Shown: piece after piece, positions 1-6,635 of the stretch | Position numbering within the stretch: position 1 is the stretch's first letter | Layout: each line of letters begins with the position of its first letter | Assembly: GCA_047632595.1 (NCBI GenBank) | Contig: JBLIDK010000024.1 | Coordinates: 1-29,778, forward strand | Length of the DNA: 29,778 bases | Source: JBLIDK01 sp047632595 | GTDB lineage: Bacteria; Bacteroidota; Bacteroidia; Sphingobacteriales; Sphingobacteriaceae | Direction: 5' to 3' | The notes under the pieces: generated by a model | What the model was told of the DNA's origin: nothing | Seen by the model: only the letters and a program-made list of their open reading frames with translations | Database searches by the model: none | Translations under genes and position numbers: made by a program

Positions 1-118
1 AGTAATCTCGTTGGTGCCTCAACACCTCTTTTCAATTACTTCAATTTCTTTGCCTATACTCCTAAAAGTATTCGCCTTTTCTCTACATATCCCGAAGGTT
101 ACTCCCAAAAGCGGAGCG
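1..118 (-). ncRNA. 5' part of a leftward transcript, possibly a structured RNA or leader
   Basis: A good Bacteroidota promoter at 119-149 points left, so this stretch should be transcribed on the minus strand from about position 112. Read that way, no convincing start codon follows; the only ATG is directly followed by TAG. The RNA can form several small helices: ATACT/AGTAT around positions 47-62, GGTG/CACC around 14-27, and a possible pairing of GAGTAA near its 5' end with TTACT at the window edge, as expected of a rod-like RNA. It could be a small RNA of the 6S-Flavo kind or a long leader of a gene beyond the edge. I cannot tell these apart, and the identity is not established. Confidence 0.3.
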
Positions 119-149
119 CAAAGGTAAGTGCCTTTTTTGGATTAGGCAA
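119..149 (-). promoter_or_regulatory. Bacteroidota-type promoter reading left
   Basis: On the minus strand, TTG (149-147) is followed after 20 bases by TACCTTTG (126-119). This fits the primary sigma consensus of the phylum (TTTG, about 19 bases, TAnnTTTG). It drives whatever lies at 1-118 and beyond the left edge. Confidence 0.7.
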
Positions 150-313
150 TAGGGTATGAAGAATTATTTTAGAAACACTCCCGTATTCATTTTTAACCCT
201 CCTTTAAACCATTGTATATGTTAGATTTAAAAGGTTAAAATTAATTTAAAAATAATAGAAAATAATTGTAGTTTTTTTGTCTGATTATCTCACACGCCCG
301 TTTAAGCCCTTTT

Positions 314-3244
314 TTAAGCTTCCATGCTATGCATTGCCAAACGATGAAGCTCGGTAACTTGTATGCAACAGAAATCATAATCCAACACAACCCTACCCTT
401 TATTAAATAACACCCCCTGCCCTTAAAGGGGTGTCGTTTTAATGCCCTCGGAAAGTGAACTGTATCAATAAATTCTCCCTCCATATCCACGAAAGTGCCA
501 AAGCGCATAGGGTCGTTGTTTTTAGTTTGAGTTTGCTTGGCATGCACTAAGTACCCTAATACTTCTACAGTCTTTCCTTCAAATTGCTTTAAATGTCTTG
601 CCAAAATTGGTCGATTAGGTACTTCATTTACCAACTTATACGGACTACATAAGGCAAAGCCCAATAATTCTATTTCATCGTAGGCATCTTCTAAGTCGTG
701 GTGATCTAAGTTTGGAAGGGTCCAATCTTTACATTCCTTTTGAAAGAGTTCGGGTTCGGGCTTTGATTTTTTAGTAGCTTCTAACATTAAGTGTGCATCC
801 CACATTAGTTGCTTCTTTGTTTTACTAGTAAAGCGAAATGCTCCAACACGAATTAGTATGGAAATCTGATCAAGCGAAACAGGAATTCTATTAATTAAAT
901 CTCGAACACCTATATATTTGCCTCTTTTCATACGATCTGATATAAGGATTTTGGACAGCCCTGTTTCTAAGCCCGCAACAAAGCCTAATCCCATGTAAAT
1001 GGTTTTAGTAATTATAGTATCCTGCAAAAGTGATCTATTAATACAAGGCCCTTCAATTGTCGCTCCTAGCATACGTGCCTCATGAATGTAAAACTCTCTG
1101 CTGTAAAAGCCGCCGCCATTATTTAGCGTAGCTACCATATATTCCAATGGATAATGTGTTTTTAAAAACAAGCTCTGGTAACTCTCTACTGCATATGAAG
1201 CCGAGTGCCCCTTGGCAAAGGCATAGCCTGCAAAACTTTGAATTTGATCCCAAACGGCGGTAGTTAATGTTAAAGGATACTTTTTTTTCGTACAATTTGT
1301 AAAAAAAGCCTCCTTCACTTTAGCAAATTCTGGTCGGGAGCGGTACTTGCCCGACATACTTCTACGCAAATGATCTGAATCTGCCAGACTTAGACCTGCA
1401 AAATGATGTGCAACTTTAATTACATCTTCTTGATACACCATCACTCCAAAAGTTTCAGGCATTAACTTAGCCAAAATAGGGTGAGCCTCTTTGCGCTTTT
1501 CAGGATCACGAAAGCGCTGAATGTACGTTTGCATCATTCCACTTTGAGAAACCCCCGGGCGGATTACCGAACTCGCAGCAACAAGACCTATGTATTCAGT
1601 AACTCGTAGTTTTTTAAGGAGCATGCGCATAGCGGGGCTTTCGACATAAAAACAACCAATGGTTTTACCTTCTTTTAGATTGTCTTGAATTTTTTGGTCC
1701 TTATAGAAGGTTCTTACCTGGTGTATGTCGATTGGTGGGTTAGTTGGGTTGTTATATTTTACAATTTGAACAGCATCTTTAATCTTCCCTAAGCCACGTT
1801 GTCCTAGTATGTCCCATTTAAACAAGCGAACATCTTCTGCAACATGCATATCAAACTGCGCGGTTGGAAATCCTTTGGGTGGTAAAAAAGTAGCCGCATA
1901 GGTATGAATTGGTTTTTCTGAAATGAGCACTCCAGCTGCATGCACTGACAAATGAGAAGGCAGTCCGTCAATAAGCTTTGCCTGTTGAAGTATTTTTCTA
2001 CCAACTTCGTCTGCTTTGTATGGGTTTCGCTGCAGTTCAGCAATTTCATGAGCTGGTAAGCCATAAGTTTTGCCTACTTCGCGCAAAGCAGCACGATATT
2101 GAAAAGTACTATAAGCTGCAATAAGAGAAACATGTTTAAAACGATTAAAGATGTATTTCGTGACATCTTCGCGATCGGTCCATGAAAAGTCAATATCAAA
2201 ATCAGGTGGGTTTTGTCTAAAGAGATTGATAAATCGCTCAAAGTACAAATCCAATTCAATAGGGTCTACATCGGTAATACGAAGCAAATAGGCTACTATA
2301 CTGTTTGCCCCGCTTCCTCTTCCTACATAGAAATAGTCTTTTTCTCTGGCATACGTTAAAATATCCCAAGTAATTAAAAAATAGGTGGTAAAACATTTTT
2401 CAGAGATGGTTCGAAGTTCTTTATCAATTCGCTCTCGAATTTGAGGAGTTACTACTTCGTAGCGATAAGGCAGTCCCTCTTCACAAAGCTGCCGGAGATG
2501 ATTCAAATCTTCTTGATGAGTATTGTTATAAAGCTGCTGATTATTATTTGGTTGATCTAAGCCAAAAATAAAATCAATTTTACACGAGGATAGCAAAGCA
2601 TAGGTGTTTTCAATAACTTGAGGATATTGACTAAATACTTTTTCCAAACGCTGCGGACTAACCATTTGTTCAAAAGGAGAACAGGTGTCTTGTTCGGATA
2701 AGTTTGCCTGCAGCTCATTTTTGGCAATTGCTCGTAATACCTTATGCGCATTATAGTGTTCCTTCATTGTAAAGGTTACCGAATGTAGAACTACCATTTT
2801 GTTTTGCTTGTTTTTACACCATGAGAAAGGGAGTTTGGTTAGCTGCATTGGACTCACTCCAATAAATTCATTGTCTCGTAGACTAATTTTATCTGAAGAA
2901 AAAGGATATATTATACTAACGTTTTCAAACTGTGGTGCTATTGCCGGAAATGGCATGTATTTATGATTGTGTTCAGATAGGTAAGTATTTATCTCTTGTA
3001 GGCCTTTGTTGTTTTTGGCAATTGCCACAAACTGTTGTTTTATTCCATTTCTAAAATCTACCCCCACAACTGGCTTAATATTATATTCAGGAGCTAAACG
3101 TAGAAATTCAAATATTGCCGAGGTGTTATTAATATCGGTAAGAGCTAATGATACTAATCCCTTTGCTTTTGAATATTCCAACAGTCTCCGTACAGAAAGT
3201 ACGCCGTAGTTTAAACTAAATTGGCTGTGGCAGTTAAGAAACAT
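314..3244 (-). CDS. dnaE2: error-prone-type DNA polymerase III alpha subunit (DnaE2/ImuC-like)
   Basis: C-family replicative-type polymerase of 976 residues, clearly shorter than housekeeping DnaE (about 1160 or more). The PHP domain (about 1-90) keeps an HSxFS start, but the usual TDHGN is TDINN, so its metal site is probably degenerate. The GRGSGANS loop is at about 309-316. The palm carries FDIDF with aspartates D350 and D352, and the third catalytic aspartate is in FKWDIL (D478), so polymerase activity should be intact. A helix-hairpin-helix region (about 630-700) and a C-terminal OB fold (about 885-970) follow. In Bacteroidota, alpha subunits of this length commonly sit beside a Y-family polymerase and act in damage-induced translesion synthesis; that role is inferred here from length and from the polymerase at 4642. 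The start is the ATG at 3244, preceded by a 9-base dyad. It could also be labelled simply dnaE. Confidence 0.88.
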   Translation of the reverse strand: MFLNCHSQFSLNYGVLSVRRLLEYSKAKGLVSLALTDINNTSAIFEFLRLAPEYNIKPVVGVDFRNGIKQQFVAIAKNNKGLQEINTYLSEHNHKYMPFPAIAPQFENVSIIYPFSSDKISLRDNEFIGVSPMQLTKLPFSWCKNKQNKMVVLHSVTFTMKEHYNAHKVLRAIAKNELQANLSEQDTCSPFEQMVSPQRLEKVFSQYPQVIENTYALLSSCKIDFIFGLDQPNNNQQLYNNTHQEDLNHLRQLCEEGLPYRYEVVTPQIRERIDKELRTISEKCFTTYFLITWDILTYAREKDYFYVGRGSGANSIVAYLLRITDVDPIELDLYFERFINLFRQNPPDFDIDFSWTDREDVTKYIFNRFKHVSLIAAYSTFQYRAALREVGKTYGLPAHEIAELQRNPYKADEVGRKILQQAKLIDGLPSHLSVHAAGVLISEKPIHTYAATFLPPKGFPTAQFDMHVAEDVRLFKWDILGQRGLGKIKDAVQIVKYNNPTNPPIDIHQVRTFYKDQKIQDNLKEGKTIGCFYVESPAMRMLLKKLRVTEYIGLVAASSVIRPGVSQSGMMQTYIQRFRDPEKRKEAHPILAKLMPETFGVMVYQEDVIKVAHHFAGLSLADSDHLRRSMSGKYRSRPEFAKVKEAFFTNCTKKKYPLTLTTAVWDQIQSFAGYAFAKGHSASYAVESYQSLFLKTHYPLEYMVATLNNGGGFYSREFYIHEARMLGATIEGPCINRSLLQDTIITKTIYMGLGFVAGLETGLSKILISDRMKRGKYIGVRDLINRIPVSLDQISILIRVGAFRFTSKTKKQLMWDAHLMLEATKKSKPEPELFQKECKDWTLPNLDHHDLEDAYDEIELLGFALCSPYKLVNEVPNRPILARHLKQFEGKTVEVLGYLVHAKQTQTKNNDPMRFGTFVDMEGEFIDTVHFPRALKRHPFKGRGCYLIKGRVVLDYDFCCIQVTELHRLAMHSMEA

Positions 3245-3263
3245 GGTAATGATTAATTTTATT

Positions 3264-3286
3264 AATTGTCGATTTATTCGTCAATT
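3264..3286. promoter_or_regulatory. candidate operator in front of dnaE2 (imperfect dyad)
   Basis: AATTGTCGA, spacer TTTAT, TCGTCAATT: two 9-base arms with one mismatch, centred about 31 bases before the dnaE2 ATG. The right part contains the 12-mer ATTTATTCGTCA (3272-3283), which recurs exactly at 6416-6427 upstream of the ORF6N/dinB unit. Its position near the start codon suits a repressor site. The binding protein is unknown. Confidence 0.45.
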
Positions 3287-3336
3287 ATTAGACTACATGA
3301 TAATCATTAACAAAATCAACACTGCTAATTGTGAAT

Positions 3337-3360
3337 AATTATCTAATACTTTTGATAATT
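3337..3360. promoter_or_regulatory. dyad AATTATC-N10-GATAATT
   Basis: Perfect 7-base inverted repeat with a 10-base spacer, about 95-115 bases upstream of the dnaE2 start. It may be a protein-binding site or part of the dnaE2 promoter region. No exact TAnnTTTG is seen for dnaE2. Confidence 0.3.
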
Positions 3361-3407
3361 CAAATACTATAAAACCACACACTTTTGAGAAAAAAAAGAG
3401 AACAGAG

Positions 3408-3445
3408 TATTCTAAAACTGAATAATTTATTCCAAATAGGAATAA
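3408..3445. promoter_or_regulatory. tandem dyads TATTC-N7-GAATA, 20-base period
   Basis: Two copies of TATTC-N7-GAATA lie at 3408-3424 and 3428-3444, identical at 13 of 17 positions and offset by exactly 20 bases, about two helical turns. The second copy extends to TTATTCC-N5-GGAATAA (3427-3445), and the inner half-sites also form GAATAA-T-TTATTC (3420-3432). Alternating half-sites on one DNA face are typical of cooperative binding by a dimeric helix-turn-helix repressor. The XRE protein encoded at 3701 is the obvious candidate, by inference only. Confidence 0.45.
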
Positions 3446-3524
3446 TTGAAGAAAAACAATTTGTTCTAATAAGAAAGAAAAAAAGACGCTAACACTCTTG
3501 TTTACTGATGTTTACAGCATTACC

Positions 3525-3540
3525 ATTAACCATGGTTAAT
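3525..3540. promoter_or_regulatory. perfect 16-base palindrome
   Basis: ATTAACCATGGTTAAT is fully self-complementary. It lies in the dnaE2/XRE intergenic region, about 95 bases upstream of the XRE promoter's -7 element ending at 3665. Just before it, GTTTAC occurs twice with a 10-base period (3500-3505 and 3510-3515). This is a candidate regulator site. Confidence 0.4.
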
Positions 3541-3635
3541 TTAAGCTTTAAATCGCTGATTCACTGATTAGTAACAACAACTACTTAAAGTAAATTATTC
3601 CGTAAATAGCTCATTTGTAATTTTTCATTTCGCAC

Positions 3636-3665
3636 TTGCATTTAGAAAAAATATTTTATACTTTG
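3636..3665 (+). promoter_or_regulatory. probable promoter of the XRE gene
   Basis: TTG (3636-3638) is followed after 19 bases by ATACTTTG (3658-3665), one or two bases off the TAnnTTTG consensus. The spacing is right, and it would give a leader of about 30 bases before the ATG at 3701. Confidence 0.5.
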
Positions 3666-3700
3666 GATTTTCAACTAAACAACTTATTAAAACTAATCCA

Positions 3701-4078
3701 ATGAACAATCTATTTACAAGGCCAGTAAGTTGCAACGCAGACTCAACTGAAATTGGCTTATTTTTAAAAAACTTCCGTGAACTACATAATTACAGTCAAA
3801 ACTACATGTCAAATCAAGTTGGGGTAAGTCAGGGCACTTACTCTAAAATGGAAAATGGCATTAGTACGATCAGCTATTCAGAATTAGGAAGAATATGCTA
3901 TTTACTTGAAATTAAAGTCAAGTTAACTTTCTCTCCGTTTGAACTATTACAAGAATCAGAAATGGCTAGTATAAAACATAAAGTTCAAAACCAAACGGTA
4001 ACAGAACGACATGCTCGAGAAGGGAGAGACATGTTTGGAGATAGAATACTAAATTTAGAATCGATGCGAATAGCCTGA
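3701..4078 (+). CDS. small XRE-family helix-turn-helix regulator
   Basis: Protein of 125 residues with one Cro/C1-type helix-turn-helix at about 17-75. Visible parts are the lead helix (IGLFLKNFRELHNYSQ), the recognition segment (VSQGTYSKMENG) and the closing helices to about residue 78. The remaining 45 residues are polar, with no recognisable domain. In particular there is no S24/LexA-type peptidase domain, so it is not a self-cleaving SOS repressor. No toxin gene is adjacent on either side, so an antitoxin role is not supported. It is divergent from dnaE2 across 456 bases containing several dyads, which makes it a candidate regulator of itself and of the polymerase genes. The DNA-binding fold is clear; the target is inferred. 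Confidence 0.8.
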   Translation: MNNLFTRPVSCNADSTEIGLFLKNFRELHNYSQNYMSNQVGVSQGTYSKMENGISTISYSELGRICYLLEIKVKLTFSPFELLQESEMASIKHKVQNQTVTERHAREGRDMFGDRILNLESMRIA

Positions 4079-4641
4079 TTAATTCTAAAACCACCATTAA
4101 AACAATTAATCTTCCGGCTCAACAAATCAACAAAAGTAATTCTACCATTGGTTCTTGTTTTTACAAGAGGATTCTAGGTTATGGATTCAACCCTAATTTA
4201 TTTAGCCAATTAGATTAAAAAAGTAAGCTTAACAAACTCGAAATTTATTAGGCTTGAGACAAAGCAGTATTACAACCTATTACTAGGTTATAATAACTAG
4301 GGTACTATTCTTTATAAGCTAAATTTTCTGCGAAAACTCTTTTAGAAGCTAAGACTTGTATACTTAAATTGGCGTGAGGTGAGCTTCAGACATTAAGTTT
4401 AAAGCATGGTAAGTTCGAGCTAAGCCCTGTTGAACTATGAATTGGTCATCAGGTAAACCAAAAGTCATAACTGCTGATTCATTTTTCAAGAACAAGTAGT
4501 GAGGTTTAATGGCGATTAAAATTAGTTTATTTTAATGGAATTCTCTTTTTTATCTGGGAATGTTCCATTTTTTTCTGAGTTATTGAGGGGTTTTGCACAC
4601 TAGTGTCAGGTATGTTGCAATTACTAGTACTATTGTTTCTT
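4079..4641. other. 563-base region without an intact gene
   Basis: AT-rich stretch between the convergent ends of the XRE gene and dinB. It contains a small hairpin TCTTG/CAAGA (4153-4168), a tight dyad AACCTA-TTAC-TAGGTT (4274-4289) and a 55-codon startless open frame on the minus strand (4367-4531), annotated separately. Neither hairpin is followed by a clear T-run, so I do not call terminators. It looks like a decayed insertion or deletion scar. Confidence 0.5.
4364..4531 (-). pseudogene. possible coding remnant, 55 codons, no start
   Basis: An uninterrupted minus-strand frame runs from 4531 to the TAA at 4364-4366, and a TAA lies immediately upstream (4532-4534). Its composition is protein-like (for example VMTFGLPDDQFIVQQGLA followed by a helix-like RTYHALNLMSEAH), unlike random AT-rich DNA, which would be lysine/asparagine/isoleucine heavy. 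The only internal ATGs are mid-frame. It most resembles the C-terminal end of a decayed enzyme gene. I do not recognise the family with confidence. Confidence 0.35.
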
Positions 4642-5862
4642 TTATGACCTTCTATGTGCAGGAATCACTGGTGGCTGACCATTAAAAGGGTTACTCATAG
4701 GACCAATACCTCGTGAACCTACGCCAATCGCTCTTTTTACAGCATCTTGTCCAAACCTGTTTCTAATTTTATCCATTGCATGGTACAAATTTATTAGTTC
4801 TTCTGTGTCTTCTAAAAGATTTATCTGGTACCCACCTTCTACAAGATGACTAAAACGTACGCCAACTAGGCGAATCATTAAACGCCGTTGATGTAGCTTT
4901 TCAAATAATTCGGTTACTCTATTAATTAGGGAATGATCTGAAGAAGTATAAGAAATACGTGCCTGCTTACTATGAGTGCTAAAATCGGCATAGCGTATTT
5001 TAATGCTGACGCAAGATGTTAGCTTATTTCCTTTTCTAAGTTGGTAAGCTAAACTCTCTGTCATAGCAATAATTAAGCTTTTTAATTTAGTTAAATCGGC
5101 AGTATCGCGCTCAAAAGTTCGCTCTAAGGAAATAGATTTCCGTTCATGATAGGAAACAACCGGAGAGTTGTCAATTGCATTGGCTTTGTACCAAAGATTT
5201 AATCCATTTTGACCCAAGGCTTTTTGAATTAGCTCTTTAGGCATTTCTTGAACTGTTTTTATTTTCCGAAGCCCCATACTACGCAAGAAAAAGTATGTTT
5301 TTTCTCCCACCATTGGTATTTTTCTAACCGAAAGAGGAGCTAAAAACTCTCTTTCAGTTCCTACTGGAATGTTTCTAAAATTATTTGGCTTTGCCTCGTT
5401 AGTACCAACCTTCGCCACTGTTTTGTTTATAGACAAACCAAAGGAAGTTGGAAGTCCCGTTTCCTTTCCTATTCTACTTCGCAGTTCATGAGACCATTGG
5501 ATAGAACCAAAAAATTTATCCATCCCGCTAAGGTCAACATAGAACTCATCAATGGAAGACTTTTCATATAAGGGGGCCGACTCCTTAATAATATCGGTAA
5601 TAACATCTGAGTATTTGCTGTAAATTCCACTGTTTCCATGAATTACAACCGCCTCTGGACAAAGCTCTTTCGCCATTTTCATCGGCATACCAGAATGCAC
5701 TCCAAAAACACGGGTTTCATAACTGCACGAAGCCACTACTCCCCTGCTACTTGTTCCACCTACTAAAACTGGCCGGTTGTTTAATCGCGAATCGAGGAGA
5801 CGTTCACAGGAAACGAAAAACGAGTCTAAATCTATGTGTAATATGGTTCTAGTATCTTTCAA
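4642..5862 (-). CDS. dinB: Y-family DNA polymerase (DinB/Pol IV type)
   Basis: Translesion DNA polymerase of 406 residues. The catalytic carboxylates are present: D11 in HIDLDSFF, and D105 and E106 in SSIDEFYVDLSG. It is therefore an active DinB-type enzyme, not an ImuB-like protein that has lost its active site. The steric and nucleotide-binding segment SYETRVFGVHSGMPM (about 48-62), the helix-hairpin-helix thumb near IPMVGEKTY (about 182-190) and a little-finger domain (about 240-345) follow. QINLL at 346-350 resembles a beta-clamp binding motif. The only usable start is TTG at 5862: a TAA lies five codons upstream and no ATG is near. An AAAGGAG stretch precedes it by about 17 bases. The gene starts 24 bases after a broken ORF6N gene and may be read from its promoter. 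Confidence 0.92.
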   Translation of the reverse strand: MKDTRTILHIDLDSFFVSCERLLDSRLNNRPVLVGGTSSRGVVASCSYETRVFGVHSGMPMKMAKELCPEAVVIHGNSGIYSKYSDVITDIIKESAPLYEKSSIDEFYVDLSGMDKFFGSIQWSHELRSRIGKETGLPTSFGLSINKTVAKVGTNEAKPNNFRNIPVGTEREFLAPLSVRKIPMVGEKTYFFLRSMGLRKIKTVQEMPKELIQKALGQNGLNLWYKANAIDNSPVVSYHERKSISLERTFERDTADLTKLKSLIIAMTESLAYQLRKGNKLTSCVSIKIRYADFSTHSKQARISYTSSDHSLINRVTELFEKLHQRRLMIRLVGVRFSHLVEGGYQINLLEDTEELINLYHAMDKIRNRFGQDAVKRAIGVGSRGIGPMSNPFNGQPPVIPAHRRS

Positions 5863-5886
5863 TTGTTTATTTGATTATTCTCCTTT

Positions 5887-6337
5887 TCACTTATATCCAA
5901 CAGATACTCTTGTGATATTTTGCTCCTTAATAAACTGTTTGAGGTAATTAAAAATGAGTTCTATTTTTTCATCTTGTCCGCTTACTTTTTTGCGAATTTT
6001 TTCCATTTCCAACAATAGGTCTTTGTGGGTTAGAAACATTTCGCGCATTTTCACAAACACTTCGATAATACTTATGCTCATCTGAACAGCTCTACCACTC
6101 CTTAAAATATTGGCAAGCTGCAAAACACCATGCTCTGTAAACACATAGGGCATAGTTCCACCAAGATGCTGTTTGGAAGGTCTCGCATTTTGCGACACCT
6201 TGTTTTCAGCCTCTTCTTCTGTGAGTTGGAACATAAAGTTTTCGGGAAAACGTTCGGAATTTCTTTTTACTTGCTCTCTGAGTCTTATTGATTTTACTTA
6301 AAATCACTTCCTATGGTGTGGCAACTTCTTCAGTCAT
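5887..6337 (-). pseudogene. broken ORF6N-domain gene (KilA-N-like, phage-type)
   Basis: The 3' part (6234 down to 5887) is a clear ORF6N-family sequence: NFMFQLTEEEAE, then the conserved PYVFTEHGVLQLANILRS core and a helical tail. Reading upstream, the same frame continues through VKRNSERFPEN to a TAA near 6293. A start with a good ribosome site (AGGAG) exists at 6337, giving MTEEVATP, a TAG at 6311-6313, then EVILSKI in a different frame from the main body. Intact relatives have about 20-25 residues (the IRG.KVMLDRDLAELYG segment) between SKI and the VKRN block. Here these are missing, so the gene carries a nonsense codon plus an out-of-frame deletion. ORF6N proteins are mobile-element or phage associated DNA-binding proteins. 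The decayed copy now mainly forms the leader of dinB. Confidence 0.8.
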
Positions 6338-6608
6338 ATTCTTCTCCTTTTCGCTTAAATCCATCTTTTCAGAATTGGAGGTCGTAAAATGCGTCTTCTA
6401 ATTATTTACTCGACTATTTATTCGTCATATCCATGACTACAAATTAATCATTAAGAATTGAATTTTTACTATGCCGTTTGTCAGAATTAAGAAAGAAATT
6501 GTTAATTGATTATTTAGCAATGTGGTAGGAAGAAAAGAAGTTTTGAACAAGATGAAATTTCTTTATTGTATTTTTCAAATACTACCTTTTTAAGCAAGAC
6601 ATCAAAGA
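6338..6608. other. intergenic region upstream of the ORF6N remnant and the DUF5686 gene
   Basis: No gene is seen. It holds the 12-mer ATTTATTCGTCA at 6416-6427, shared with the dnaE2 upstream region, overlapped by a small dyad GTCAT-ATCC-ATGAC (6424-6437). No exact TAnnTTTG is found for the leftward unit. Confidence 0.5.
6408..6437. promoter_or_regulatory. candidate operator upstream of ORF6N/dinB
   Basis: Contains the 12-mer ATTTATTCGTCA (6416-6427), identical to that in front of dnaE2, preceded by TCGA as there (spacing 8 instead of 5 bases). GTCAT/ATGAC forms a 5-base dyad at its right side. Bases 6408-6418 (ACTCGACTATT) also recur in the dnaK leader dyad (29362-29372). Confidence 0.4.
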
Positions 6609-6624
6609 ATGACGGACATAAAAC

Positions 6625-6632
6625 TATATTTG
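6625..6632 (+). promoter_or_regulatory. -7 element TATATTTG directly before the DUF5686 start
   Basis: Exact match to TAnnTTTG ending three bases before the ATG at 6636. If used, the mRNA would be essentially leaderless. No matching -33 TTG is visible at 19-21 bases upstream, which weakens the call. Confidence 0.4.
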
Positions 6633-6635
6633 CAA

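Noticed and set aside
1..160. Plus-strand frame open from the left edge to TGA at 158-160
   Set aside because: It lies antisense to a strong promoter and a probable structured leader, has no recognisable family, and is short. More likely a chance frame.
164..190. Mini-ORF of 8 codons (minus strand) with a perfect AAGGAGG upstream
   Set aside because: Shine-Dalgarno sequences count for little in Bacteroidota, the peptide has no regulatory codon pattern, and it lies upstream of the promoter at 119-149.
3701..4078. XRE gene as an antitoxin of a toxin-antitoxin pair
   Set aside because: No toxin-like gene follows; the next 560 bases hold only a startless fragment with no kinase or RNase motif.
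4364..4531. Naming the fragment as a nitroreductase-fold C-terminus
   Set aside because: The resemblance (a helix after an FxxxGLPDD-like stretch) is too weak to name without a database search.
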